In this document: positions 37,104-46,214 of the stretch, in pieces | Numbering within the stretch: the first letter of the stretch is position 1 | How the letters are laid out: every line of letters begins with the position of its first letter | DNA from: Myxococcales bacterium | GTDB taxonomy: Bacteria > Myxococcota_A > Polyangia > Polyangiales > GCA-016699535 | DNA: 64,000 bases | NCBI GenBank assembly: GCA_016699535.1 | Contig: CP064980.1 | Span: forward strand, 3,418,001-3,482,000 | Direction of reading: 5' to 3' | Made by a program: the position numbers and the translations under genes | Notes under the pieces: generated by a model | The model's database searches: none | Told to the model about the DNA's origin: nothing | The model's input: only the letters and a program-made list of their open reading frames with translations

Positions 37104-38558
37104 GTGCTAGATGAGACTCCCCGAAAAGCTTTAACCTTTGATGATGTCCTTTTACTTCCCCGCTATGCGGACTTTTTGCCAAGGGATGCCGACCTTCGCA
37201 CACGCTGTGCTCGGAATCTCGAGCTAGCAATTCCCTTGGTTTCCAGTGCCATGGACACGGTTACCGAATGGAAAACCGCAGTCACCATGGCTCGAGAGGG
37301 CGGTCTAGGCTTTGTCCACAAGAACCTAAGCCCAGAAGAGCAAGCAAGAGAAATTCTCAAGGTAAAGCGAGCTGAGAGTGGGATGATCCTTGATCCGGTC
37401 ACCATTCACCCGACGCGCAGCCTGCGTGATGCTTTGGGTCTGATGAGACTGCACAATATCTCAGGGCTGCCTGTCGTTGAGAACGAACGCATTGTAGGCA
37501 TACTCACCAGCCGCGATCTGCGGTTCCAAAGCAAGCTTGACCAAAGTGTTGAGCAGCACATGACACGCAAACTTGTGACCGTGCCGCCCGGTGTTTCTCA
37601 GCAGCGCGCAAAAGAACTCCTGCATGAGCATCGAATTGAAAAGCTTCTTGTGGTCGGAAGCGGCGGACAGTTGGTCGGCTTAATTACCATCAAGGACCTT
37701 CTGCAAGCGGAGCGCTACCCCAATGCCATCAAAGACGACCTTGGTCGCTTACGTGTCGGCGCCGCAGTGGGGGTTGGCCCCGATCGCGGCGAACGCGTCG
37801 CAGCCCTGATTGCCGCCGGGGTTGATATTCTCACCATCGATACAGCACACGGTCATACCCGCGCTGTTATTGACACGATTCGGGAAATAAAGACGCAGCA
37901 TCCGGACACGCCTTTGATCGCAGGAAACGTCGCAACAGCTGAAGGTGCCAAAGCACTTATCGATGCTGGCATTGATGGTATCAAAGTAGGAATGGGTCCC
38001 GGATCGATTTGCACGACACGCGTTGTGGCTGGAATCGGCGTTCCACAGATCACCGCCATTGCTGACTGCGCAAAAGTTGCCGCGCAAAAAGACATACCCA
38101 TTATTGCAGACGGCGGCGTGAAATACTCAGGCGACGTCGTCAAAGCCATCGCGGCTGGTGCCCATTGCGTCATGATCGGCTCGATGTTTGCTGGAACGGA
38201 CGAGTCACCAGGTCAGAGGATCTTGTACCAAGGACGCACGTACAAGAGCTATCGCGGCATGGGCTCACTTACCGCCATGGCCAGAGGGGCAAAAGATCGT
38301 TACGCCCAAAGTGATGTCGAAGACGTGGAGAAGCTCGTGCCAGAAGGTGTCGAAGGCCGAGTCCCCTACCGCGGATCGCTCTCGAGCATCGTCTATCAGC
38401 TCACCGGCGGTTTGCGAGCCGGCATGGGCTATACAGGCTCTCGAACCATTGAAGCCTTGCGCAGCGAGACACGCTTCGTGCAACAAAGCGCACAAGGCGT
38501 AAGAGAAAGCCATGTCCATGACGTCGTGGTGACTCAAGAAGCCCCCAACTACAGCTAG
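37104..38558 (+). CDS. guaB: IMP dehydrogenase GuaB
   Basis: Catalyses IMP to XMP with NAD+, the first committed step of GMP synthesis. It has 484 residues from the GTG at 37104; the upstream stretch from 36996 (Cys-rich and unlike the family) is not expected to be translated. LTFDDVLLLPRYADFLP begins the protein, the two CBS domains cover about residues 90-200, and the catalytic Cys lies in GPGSICTTRVVAG, with the flap region ending in YRGMGSLTAM. guaA follows after 52 bases. Confidence 0.97.
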   Translation: MLDETPRKALTFDDVLLLPRYADFLPRDADLRTRCARNLELAIPLVSSAMDTVTEWKTAVTMAREGGLGFVHKNLSPEEQAREILKVKRAESGMILDPVTIHPTRSLRDALGLMRLHNISGLPVVENERIVGILTSRDLRFQSKLDQSVEQHMTRKLVTVPPGVSQQRAKELLHEHRIEKLLVVGSGGQLVGLITIKDLLQAERYPNAIKDDLGRLRVGAAVGVGPDRGERVAALIAAGVDILTIDTAHGHTRAVIDTIREIKTQHPDTPLIAGNVATAEGAKALIDAGIDGIKVGMGPGSICTTRVVAGIGVPQITAIADCAKVAAQKDIPIIADGGVKYSGDVVKAIAAGAHCVMIGSMFAGTDESPGQRILYQGRTYKSYRGMGSLTAMARGAKDRYAQSDVEDVEKLVPEGVEGRVPYRGSLSSIVYQLTGGLRAGMGYTGSRTIEALRSETRFVQQSAQGVRESHVHDVVVTQEAPNYS

Positions 38559-38610
38559 AAATTGCCAAAAGCCAGTCGACGCGTTTTTGCGGCCGTGTTA
38601 GATCGCGGGG

Positions 38611-39817
38611 GTGTCACAGTCGCAATACATCCTCATTCTGGACTTCGGTTCTCAATACACTCAACTTATCGCACGACGCATTCGCGAGGAACGCGTGTAC
38701 TGCGAAATCCAGCCTTGTACACTTGATATCAAGGCTCTTGAAGATCACAAACCCAAAGCCATTGTTCTATCCGGCGGACCCAATAGTGTCTTCGAAGAAA
38801 ATGCGCCTCAAGTCGACCCAAAGATTTTCGAACTTGGTATTCCCATCTTAGGCATCTGCTACGGCATGCAACTCCTCAGCCACGTCCTCGGCGGAAAAGT
38901 CATTCGTGCCGATCACCATGAGTACGGTCCAGCCCAAGTTGAAGTAAACAACCCTAGTAGCATCCTCAGCAGCTTCAGTATGCATCAAAAACTTGATGTA
39001 TGGATGAGTCACGGTGACCGTGTCGAATCTTTGCCAGAAGGCTTTGTCCCGATGGCCAAAACATCCAGCACGCCCTTTGCGGCTGTCGGGAACGAGGCGA
39101 ATAAAATATACGCCGTGCAATTTCACCCTGAAGTGGCTCACACACCCCAAGGCGAGGAGATTATTGCTTCCTTTCTTTTTGATGTCGCGGGGTGCAAACC
39201 CACGTGGACACCAGGATCGTTTGTTGATGAAAGCATCGCAAGTATCAAAGCTCAAATCGGTGATGCCGAGGCCGTGTGCGGTCTTTCCGGCGGAGTGGAC
39301 TCTTCGGTCGCCGCGGTGCTCGTTGCAAAAGCCATTGAGAAAAAGCTCACCTGTATTTTCGTTGACAATGGATTGTTGCGCCTGGGCGAGGCAAAAGAAG
39401 TCGTACGCACCTTCCGCGACAATTTCGGCCTCAACCTTGTTCATGTGGATGCATCCGAGCAGTTTTTAGATGCACTAGGGGGAAGTCACGGAAGACCGAC
39501 TTCGCGTTCTTCGCGAAGCGGACATTATCCTAGAGGAAGAAATTCGCGACGCCGGATTGTACGAGCAGATTTGGCAGTCGTTTTGCGTACTGCTTCCAGT
39601 AAAAACAGTGGGTGTCATGGGCGATGAACGTACCTATGACTCTGTAATCGCCATTCGTGCTGTGACTTCCAAAGATGGCATGACCGCAGACTGGGTCAGG
39701 CTTCCCTATGAATTGTTGGGTAAAGCATCCTCTCGCATTATCAACGAAGTAAGAGGCTGTAACCGCGTCGTCTACGACGTGTCGAGCAAACCGCCGGCGA
39801 CAATTGAATGGGAATAA
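38611..39817 (+). pseudogene. guaA: GMP synthase GuaA with internal deletion
   Basis: Should convert XMP to GMP with glutamine. The amidotransferase half is whole: GICYGMQL (catalytic Cys) and QFHPEVAHT. The ATP-pyrophosphatase P-loop SGGVDSSVAAVL is present. Then DASEQFLDALGG near 39480 jumps straight to EVTEDRLRVLREADI in another frame, and the end (RTYDSVIAIRAVTS, INEVRGCNRVVYDVSSKPPATIEWE) is normal. About 110 codons, including the HHN and FPGPG motifs, are absent. CTAGGGG at the junction fits both the family's ALGG and its ILGE, so a deletion or assembly collapse between short repeats is likely. The GTG start is at 38611. The end overlaps the following lipoprotein gene by 10 bases. Confidence 0.88.
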
Positions 39818-40146
39818 CTTTGCGCAAACTGCCTTTAGCTCTGGTTGTGTTTTTGGGGACAACGCTCTGCATCGCAATGCTCTTAGAAGCTTGCGCCGGC
39901 ACTCAAACGAGAGCGAACGATACAGCTCGCCTTTTAATGAACATTGAACCAGCTCAGGGCCGGCTCTATCAAGGGAATCGCTTTTTAGGCAGCGCACTAG
40001 CTCTCGAGAAAACCCCGCTACCGCTTAGTCCCGGCGAATATTTTTTCACGGTCAAAGCACCACACTTTTTTCCCCACGATCTGCGGCTATTTCTCAAACC
40101 CGGCCTCACGAAAGTCTCCATCAAGCTGCGTCCTATCCCCCAATAG
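39808..40146 (+). CDS. Small lipoprotein with PEGA-like domain
   Basis: A 112-residue lipoprotein; lipobox LLEAC (Cys29). After the signal peptide there is a PEGA-like beta domain (MNIEPAQGRLYQGNRFLGS...LPLSPGEYFFTVKAPHFFPHD...GLTKVSIKL). Such domains are common in surface proteins of deltaproteobacteria. The ATG overlaps the end of guaA. Function unknown. Confidence 0.7.
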   Translation: MGITLRKLPLALVVFLGTTLCIAMLLEACAGTQTRANDTARLLMNIEPAQGRLYQGNRFLGSALALEKTPLPLSPGEYFFTVKAPHFFPHDLRLFLKPGLTKVSIKLRPIPQ

Positions 40147-40193
40147 GCTTGCTTGAAGGAAACACGGACCAGCCGGAACAAGACAGCAAAGCA

Positions 40194-40982
40194 CTACTTT
40201 TCTTCGGGCAGCATGTTTTTCACGGTCGGAATATTTCGCTTACTTAATAAGCTCTTAAAGAAGCTCATGGCTTCGGCAATGAGGGCAGCATCGGTACTGT
40301 CAAAGGTGATTGTTACGCAAGGAGGCCTGGCTACCAAGGGGTAGCTCCCTATAGCGAGCATCGGAAAAGCTTTTACAAGATCATCCAGCAAATCGACAAT
40401 GTCGCATTCATCGGCGTAGATCCCGATTTTCTCCGATAGAAAAGCAGGATTCCCTTCAAAATATTTCTTTACGGCTTCAAACTTCATCCGGAAGTATTTA
40501 GGAACACCGGGGAAAATAAAAACGTTGTCCATGCGAAGTGTCGGAAAGGAAGAGCCCTCCTCATAAAGAAGCTCGACTCCCTGAGGAAGACGCGCCATTC
40601 GCAAGTGCCCGGCTGAAAGACACTGACCATAGTGCTCTTCAAATAGCTGAATGAACTGTTCGGATTCTTCCAAATCGACGTTAAAAGCACTCGCAATTGC
40701 CTCAAGCGTCAGGTCATCATGTGTGGGTCCGACGCCTCCGCTGGTGAAAACAATATCAAATGCAGTACGAAGCTCGTTCAATGATTTCGCAATGTCTGAG
40801 ATTTCATCCGGAACGTAAACAACCCGTCCTAAGCTCACACCGAGCTCGAAAAGTCGCTCGGCCAAAAAAGGAGTGTTTTCGTCTCGAACTTTACCTTTGA
40901 GGAGTTCATCCCCAATAATTAACGCTGCCGCGGTTTTGGCAATACGATCGGGCCTGGGGCCACGGTCATCCACCAAGCTCAA
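40194..40982 (-). CDS. CinA/MoaB-type molybdopterin-binding domain protein
   Basis: A 262-residue protein of the MoCF/CinA N-terminal family. ALIIGDELLKGKVRDENTPFLAERL and IVFTSGGVGPTHDDLTLEAIA are the signature segments, and FIFPGVPKYFRMKFEAV follows. It lacks the C-terminal deamidase domain of full CinA. Members of the short form have been linked to nucleotide or NMN repair; which one applies here is open. It overlaps pfkA by 17 bases and ends the pyrF-rlmB-pfkA operon. Confidence 0.9.
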   Translation of the reverse strand: MSLVDDRGPRPDRIAKTAAALIIGDELLKGKVRDENTPFLAERLFELGVSLGRVVYVPDEISDIAKSLNELRTAFDIVFTSGGVGPTHDDLTLEAIASAFNVDLEESEQFIQLFEEHYGQCLSAGHLRMARLPQGVELLYEEGSSFPTLRMDNVFIFPGVPKYFRMKFEAVKKYFEGNPAFLSEKIGIYADECDIVDLLDDLVKAFPMLAIGSYPLVARPPCVTITFDSTDAALIAEAMSFFKSLLSKRNIPTVKNMLPEEK

Positions 40983-42060
40983 TCCCTAAACGTTGGGCCA
41001 CACGAACAAGTTCATTGTCAGGCGAGACAAGTTTGCTTTCTTGTAAGGCATCACTTAGAGGCACATCAACAACATCTTGCCCCTTAAGACTCACTAAACG
41101 ACCGGTAATACCATCGCGACAAAGTTCGGCCGCGCGTACGCCGAAACGTGATCCGAGCAGACGATCGAGCGATGATGGCGTTCCTCCACGCAACAGATGA
41201 CCTAGCACCGTGACGCGAATCTCGTGCGAAATCCTATCTTCAAGTTCTTGCGCAAGACGGTGTCCTGCGCCACCCAAGCGTGCAAGGTGTCCGTCGTAAC
41301 CCGCTTCGACTGTCGAAGCACGACCCCCTTTTGGCATCGCGCCTTCGCCGATGGCTACAATCGCAAAAGTTGCTCCGCGCTCAGCACGTGCATGAATAGC
41401 TGCCTCAACGCGTTCGATCTCGGGGATTTCCGGAATCAGGATAACGTCCGCGCCACCTGCAATACCAGCATGAAGAGCAATCCAGCCCGCATGACGGCCC
41501 ATCAGTTCCACAATCATCACACGATCGTGCGATTCAGCAGTCGAATGCAAACCATCAATAGCCCAAGTCGCAGTTTGAACTGCGGTATCAAATCCAAAGG
41601 TAAAATCGGTGCCTCTAAGGTCATTGTCGATGGTTTTGGGGACGCCAATGCACTTGAGGCCCTTTTTCTGTAGCCTTATGGCGTGATTCATGGTGCCGTC
41701 GCCGCCCACCATCACCACAGTGTCAATCTCAAGTTCCTTGATTCGTTTTACAACGTCATCGGAGACGTCAACGATCGAAGTCTTACCGTCACTTCCCTTT
41801 ACAGGGAAGGCAAAGGGATTGCCGCGATTGGAGCATCCAAGAATGCTACCCCCACGATGAACAATACCTTTTACGCTTTCGCTCTTGAGCGGCACGATGC
41901 CATCCGGCCTCATGAAACCTTCCATGCCGTCTTCGCTGCCAAAAACCTCAATCCCAAAAGATACACTCGCTTTGACGAACGCACGGAGGACCGCGTTAAG
42001 ACCAGGAGCGTCACCGCCACCCGTAAGAATGCATACACGCTTTGCTGCTTTTTGACTCAT
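40966..42060 (-). CDS. pfkA: 6-phosphofructokinase
   Basis: Phosphorylates fructose 6-phosphate in glycolysis. It has 364 residues; signatures are ILTGGGDAPGLNAVLRAF, VMVGGDGTMNHA, GVPKTIDNDLRGTDFTFGFDTA and VELMGRHAGWIALHAG. The donor-site positions are Gly122 (as in ATP enzymes) and Lys142 in PKTIDND (as in pyrophosphate enzymes). This Gly/Lys mixture is typical of group III enzymes, most of which use ATP, so the phosphate donor should be tested. It shares 4 bases with the upstream rlmB stop region and 17 with cinA. Confidence 0.95.
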   Translation of the reverse strand: MSQKAAKRVCILTGGGDAPGLNAVLRAFVKASVSFGIEVFGSEDGMEGFMRPDGIVPLKSESVKGIVHRGGSILGCSNRGNPFAFPVKGSDGKTSIVDVSDDVVKRIKELEIDTVVMVGGDGTMNHAIRLQKKGLKCIGVPKTIDNDLRGTDFTFGFDTAVQTATWAIDGLHSTAESHDRVMIVELMGRHAGWIALHAGIAGGADVILIPEIPEIERVEAAIHARAERGATFAIVAIGEGAMPKGGRASTVEAGYDGHLARLGGAGHRLAQELEDRISHEIRVTVLGHLLRGGTPSSLDRLLGSRFGVRAAELCRDGITGRLVSLKGQDVVDVPLSDALQESKLVSPDNELVRVAQRLGIELGG

Positions 42061-42809
42061 GTGTTGTCTACCTGTGAATTATCCAATTTTGATTGATTGA
42101 GCTGATACATTGCGATTGCGGCGGCAACCGATGCATTCAGAGAGGCTACGGGGCCAGCCATGTCGATGCGTACTAATACATCACACGCCTCGCGTACAAG
42201 ACGCCTAAGCCCTTTTCCCTCGGAACCTACCACGAGCACCTGCCCGTTTCGAGTTGAATTAATGCTGTTAATTTGCACATCGGATGCTGCATCGAGGCCG
42301 ACAATCTCAAAGCCATAGTTTTCGCGCAACAAACAAAGCGCTTTGCCCAAATTTGTCACTCTGGCAATCCGGGCATGCTCAGTGGCTCCGGCTGCGGCCC
42401 GAACCACCGCTCCGCTGACCGGAGCTGCCCGATGTCGAGGGATTATCATGCCATCGAGGCCCAAACACACGGCAGTTCGAACAATAGCCCCGAAATTATG
42501 AGGATCGGTAAGCTCGTCAAGTGCGATGAAAAAAGGGCTCTTATTGGGGCACTCGCTCACCATCACCTCAAGATCGAGGTACGGAAACTCTCCGCCAATG
42601 CCTACCACCCCTTGGTGCCGCCCACCTTGAGCTAAGGCATCAAGCTGGCTTTCTGGGCAGATTCGCAGCTCAACACCTTGATGCTTTGCAAGATCCAGCA
42701 GTTCAGTTAGTCCCTGAGTGGCTTTTTCTGAGACACACAGGATATGTAGCGGAGCACGGCCACGCATGGCCTCACGTACTGCTTGTTTTCCGTAAACTCT
42801 TCTTTTCAT
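42057..42809 (-). CDS. rlmB: TrmH-family (SPOUT) rRNA 2'-O-methyltransferase, RlmB-like
   Basis: A 250-residue SPOUT methyltransferase with an N-terminal substrate-binding domain (MKRRVYGKQAVREAMRGRAP) and the three knot motifs: LDELTDPHNFGAIVRTA, LVVGSEGKGLRRLV and VASLNASVAAAIAMYQL. It methylates a ribose in 23S rRNA, as RlmB does at G2251 in E. coli; specificity is inferred from family resemblance. It overlaps pyrF and pfkA by 4 bases each. Confidence 0.9.
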   Translation of the reverse strand: MKRRVYGKQAVREAMRGRAPLHILCVSEKATQGLTELLDLAKHQGVELRICPESQLDALAQGGRHQGVVGIGGEFPYLDLEVMVSECPNKSPFFIALDELTDPHNFGAIVRTAVCLGLDGMIIPRHRAAPVSGAVVRAAAGATEHARIARVTNLGKALCLLRENYGFEIVGLDAASDVQINSINSTRNGQVLVVGSEGKGLRRLVREACDVLVRIDMAGPVASLNASVAAAIAMYQLNQSKLDNSQVDNT

Positions 42810-43546
42810 GGATGATCCGATTCCGCTCTATTTAAAACCGTGGCAATTGAAGCAACGATCTGAGAAGCCGACCGTGCTGGATCTTTGGCGTCTCGAATCG
42901 GTCTGCCCACGACAAGCAAATTCGAGCCATGCTCTACCGCCCAGGCAGGATCAGCAACCCTTTTTTGATCGAAACTATCCGCCAAGGAGGGCCGAATGCC
43001 AGGTGTCACCAAAAAAGCATTCGGCCCAGCCACCTCGCGAAGCACGTGAAGCTCAGGAGCTGCGCAAACAAATCCGCTTACGCCTTGCTCAACCGCCATA
43101 CACGCCAGGTCTCTGACTTGCTCAAGCGGTGGTTTCAATACACCGATAGCCTTTAGGTCTTTCTCGTCACTGCTAGTGAGTACGGTGACCGCTAGCGTAC
43201 GCATGTTGCTGTGCGCGGTAGCCTTGAGAACCTGGCTCAAGGCCTCAGGTCCCGCACTCGCATGCACGGTCAATAGATCAACGCCAAGATCAGCAGCTGC
43301 TGCCGCAGCTCGCGCCATCGTTGCTGGAATATCGTGCAATTTTAAATCCAAAAAGCATTTCAAACCCAACGATCGCACTAACGAAACAGCTTCGCTTCCG
43401 GCCGAAGTAAACAACTCCAAGCCAACTTTCAAATAGCCAACCTCATGTTGAATACGACGGGCCAATGCCTGCGCCTCTTTCAAATTAGGAAGGTCCAAAG
43501 CGCATGCCAAGTGTTGTTTAGCTTTTGTCCTGATGTCGGTATCCAT
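42806..43546 (-). CDS. pyrF: Orotidine 5'-phosphate decarboxylase
   Basis: Makes UMP, the last step of pyrimidine nucleotide synthesis. It has 246 residues; LACALDLPNLKEAQALARRI, VGLELFTSAGSEAV and the catalytic FLDLKLHDIPATMARA are all present, and VTPGIRPSLADSFDQKRVADPA with VVGRPIRDAKDP closes the phosphate site. It leads the pyrF-rlmB-pfkA-cinA operon and overlaps rlmB by 4 bases. pyrD lies elsewhere in the window, so the pathway is scattered. Confidence 0.97.
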   Translation of the reverse strand: MDTDIRTKAKQHLACALDLPNLKEAQALARRIQHEVGYLKVGLELFTSAGSEAVSLVRSLGLKCFLDLKLHDIPATMARAAAAAADLGVDLLTVHASAGPEALSQVLKATAHSNMRTLAVTVLTSSDEKDLKAIGVLKPPLEQVRDLACMAVEQGVSGFVCAAPELHVLREVAGPNAFLVTPGIRPSLADSFDQKRVADPAWAVEHGSNLLVVGRPIRDAKDPARSASQIVASIATVLNRAESDHP

Positions 43547-43578
43547 TAAAACCTGGGCGATCAGGTACCTGACTTTGG

Positions 43579-44331
43579 CTAAAAGTCCAGCCCACCCAAT
43601 GGATCATCGGAATTTGAGCCCCCGCCTGAGGTCTTCTTCTTCGTGGAGCTGCCACTGCTACGACGCGAACTTTTTCGGCTACTGCGAGAACTGCTTGCCC
43701 GAGCACGTTCTGCGGCTTTTTCTCGCTCAAGCTTCTGCGCAGCTTCCTTCGCTAGTCGCTCGGCATCTTCTGCTTTGCGTTGTGCCTCGGCAGCTTCTTG
43801 AGCTAACCGTTGCTTTTCAGCTTCAGCCTCTTCGCGTTGCTCGCGCTCTATCTGAGCTTGCCTAGCCTGACGTTCAAGTTCCGGTTTGACCATGCCAAAA
43901 TAGACACCAGCACCAGCACCGATAAGGACAACCGCCGCAACTGGAAGGACCCAGTGGGGTAATCCTTTTCGTTGCTTGGTCTCGATCTCAGCCAAATGCC
44001 GTTCATGAGCAAAGCGCTGTTGCTCTTGCTGGATTCGCTCTTGTTGCTCCATCTCCAGACGGACACGCAGCTCTGCTTCTTCTTTATTGCGAAGTTGACG
44101 TTCTTCTTCCTCGCGAAGTTTACGCTCTTCGGCAAGCTTGGCTTCTTGCTCAGCCCTTAGAGCGGCTTCTTTTGCTTCACGCACACGAGCCTCTTCGGCT
44201 TCGCGACGTAAACGTTCTTCTTCTTCTCGTTTCTTTCGAGAGTCTTCTTCCGCTTTGATGCGGTCTTCTTCGAGGTTCATTAACTCTCGAAGGTTAAATA
44301 AAACGGAAGACTCGTTATCCTGATCAGACAT
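43579..44331 (-). CDS. Charged coiled-coil protein with one membrane segment
   Basis: A 250-residue protein. Residues about 15-120 are an extended Glu/Arg-rich coiled coil (KKREEEERLRREAEEARVRE), residues 126-147 one membrane helix (VLPVAAVVLIGAGAGVYFGMV), and the rest a second charged helix, then a Ser/Lys/Gly-rich tail ending in DDPLGGLDF. The arrangement resembles envelope or motility accessory proteins of myxobacteria, but no family is certain. It lies 32 bases upstream of pyrF on the same strand. Confidence 0.65.
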   Translation of the reverse strand: MSDQDNESSVLFNLRELMNLEEDRIKAEEDSRKKREEEERLRREAEEARVREAKEAALRAEQEAKLAEERKLREEEERQLRNKEEAELRVRLEMEQQERIQQEQQRFAHERHLAEIETKQRKGLPHWVLPVAAVVLIGAGAGVYFGMVKPELERQARQAQIEREQREEAEAEKQRLAQEAAEAQRKAEDAERLAKEAAQKLEREKAAERARASSSRSSRKSSRRSSGSSTKKKTSGGGSNSDDPLGGLDF

Positions 44332-44423
44332 AATGGCTCTATTTGTAAATTTAACAGCCAGTTGGGTACACTGTCAATGAAACGGGTCCATTATCCAGAA
44401 CTTCAAGCTTCTCAAGGGGCGTT

Positions 44424-44640
44424 ATGACAACTGAAATCAAGGCACACATCACCGGTACTGTATGGAAAGTTGAGAAAAAGCAGGTGATTCGGTCACCAAA
44501 GGAGAGGCCATCGTGATCTTGGAATCCATGAAAATGGAGCTGCCCGTCGAATCTCCCTGCGATGGCACGGTCAAAAGCATTGTTTGCAAGGAGGTGACTC
44601 GGTCAATCAGGGTCAAGTTCTTGCCACACTAGGGCTCTGA
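44424..44640 (+). pseudogene. Stand-alone biotin/lipoyl carrier domain (two frameshifts)
   Basis: A protein of 72 residues if two missing bases are restored, one in GAGAAAAAGCAGG near 44475 and one in AAGGAGGTGAC near 44590. It would read GTVWKVEKKAGDSVTKGEAIV, VILESMKMELPVESP and CKEGDSVNQGQVLATLGL. ESMKMEL is the biotin-attachment signature with its target Lys, so this is a biotin carrier of the single-domain type. AAGGGG lies 4-9 bases before the ATG, so the start is probably real. In this sequence the gene is broken, though sequencing errors are the likely cause. Confidence 0.75.
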
Positions 44641-44664
44641 TTAGAAAATATTGAGCAGCACAGC

Positions 44665-45411
44665 TCAAAGCGACGGCCTTGCAGCACGGCGGACGCGCCA
44701 GACAAGCACGAGCATACTTGCCAATAGCAGGCAAACCCCGAAAAGAAGCCCAAGAAGGCCCTGAAGCAAATTGGCAGAGGCCACTGAGACTTCAAACGGG
44801 CCAACCCAACGGAGTACTTGAGGCTTGTGCACCAGATGCGGAACAGCCAGCATGATCACCGTCACATTGTCCGGGCGAAGCCCCTGGACTGCGCCAGCGA
44901 CGAATTCCTTTATCTTCTCGTCGCCCAAGGACGAAGGCAGTTTCTGAAATTTGATCAAAACGGATGCACGGCTTGAACTTGATGAACTGTCCTCCCAGAG
45001 CTGCTGCTGCGCAAAGCTAAATGCACATCGACTTGAACAACACCGTCGATCGATAACAAGCTCCGCTCTAATTTCACGGCCACTGAGTTTTCGTAGGCTT
45101 CTTTTGATGCCACGCACTGGAAATAAATGGTTTTGCTTTTGGGGAACTCGGTGGGAATCCATCCCTTTTGTTGGCAGTGCTAAGCTTCGTAAAGTCTGCA
45201 ACGCCAAAGGAGCCTGGCTGTTTGAGACCTTCACTTGGTAGCGGCCTCGAGATAGACCGACATTACGCGAATCTTTTGTTGCGTGGATCCCCTGCGCGGC
45301 CAATGCTTTGAGTACCTGATCCGCTTGCTCTTCGCTGAGGCGACTCTCTATTACCGTTTCACACGCCAAACAAAAAAAACAAAGGATCGCTACGAAGTAA
45401 ACTGTTTTCAC
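44665..45411 (-). CDS. YscJ/FliF-family type III secretion ring lipoprotein (internal compensating frameshifts)
   Basis: A 248-residue lipoprotein; lipobox FFCLAC (Cys17). The following ring-building motif ESRLSEEQADQVLKALAAQGIHA and RYQVKVSNSQAPLALQTLRSLALPTK belong to the YscJ/SctJ family. A C-terminal membrane segment (LLGLLFGVCLLLASMLVLVW) is as in SctJ. The middle of the frame is garbled between about 45010 and 45115: the neighbouring frame gives SVAVKLERSLLSIDGVVQVDVHLAL, the expected second ring module, so one extra and one missing base offset each other. The start is a GTG directly after the stop of the GYF/AgmX gene. No other secretion genes are present here. Confidence 0.75.
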   Translation of the reverse strand: MKTVYFVAILCFFCLACETVIESRLSEEQADQVLKALAAQGIHATKDSRNVGLSRGRYQVKVSNSQAPLALQTLRSLALPTKGMDSHRVPQKQNHLFPVRGIKRSLRKLSGREIRAELVIDRRCCSSRCAFSFAQQQLWEDSSSSSSRASVLIKFQKLPSSLGDEKIKEFVAGAVQGLRPDNVTVIMLAVPHLVHKPQVLRWVGPFEVSVASANLLQGLLGLLFGVCLLLASMLVLVWRVRRAARPSL

Positions 45412-46214
45412 TCAATCAACCCTGAATGTAAAAGTGGCACCCATTCGAGGTGAAGAAAAACTAGGGAACTTTACTTTACGAACCTGCGCAACAACGCAGG
45501 ACTTAAAACTTGCGCTACCTGCATGGACACTTGCACCAAGCACGCGTCCACTACCCTCAATCGCAAGGTCGATCCGCACCGCGCCAGGACGGCTTGCACT
45601 GCGAAGCTCGGCTCCCACACAGTTACTTAACGACCTCATGCTACGATTCATAACAGAGGCTATCTGCTCGGAGCTCAGCGTGGCGATGTCGTTTCCGCCG
45701 CTAACATCACCGAGATCCACCGCTTGGTTCATGGCATCTTCGTAGGACAAATCACCACTCCCACCGCTCTTGTTTTTGGCACTTCGGCCGCGTTTGCCGC
45801 GGGGTGCATTAAGAATACCCGCTTGTCCTTCAAGCTGTATTTCGCCTCGTTCGTATAAACCCGCAAGATCGGGATCACTTTGATCTGAATCCGCGCTTTC
45901 ACGCGTCATCACATAACCTGCTACGCCTAAACCCAGCGCTCCGATAATTCCGAGTCCCACCACGATTTTAAATAAGTTACCGGCTCGTTCCATGCGCTCA
46001 GAACGCTCCAAAGCCGTTTTCTGCGTCTGGTGTTGGATATTGATCTGGTATTGCTTAAAAAAGCGGAGAAAAGTGGCGAATCACCCAACGTTGACTGCTC
46101 GCGAGTATCGATGTTGGTAAGGCCATGTTCTGCTCGCGCACTGCCATCCATGACCATGTGCACCAGATCTCTGCCAGAAAAAGGTCCGTGATCCAAACCA
46201 TCTTTCATTAGCAT
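45412..46214 (-). CDS. GYF-domain / AgmX-type envelope protein (frameshifted)
   Basis: The N-terminal part is a GYF_2-like domain (WMLMKDGLDHGPFSGRDLVHMV). A membrane segment (about NLFKIVVGLGIIGALGLGVAGYVM) and a C-terminal TonB/AgmX-like domain (SLSNCVGAELRSASRPGAVRIDLAI...VRKVKFPSF) follow. In the T6 run near 46060 one more T restores SAFFKQYQINIQHQ and joins the two frames. The true start may be an ATG at 46284 (MSSNPTPNLQEQLAQ), which would need another shift near 46250. It is directly upstream of the ring lipoprotein gene, with TGA adjacent to its GTG. The combination is typical of myxobacterial envelope proteins. Function unknown. Confidence 0.7.
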
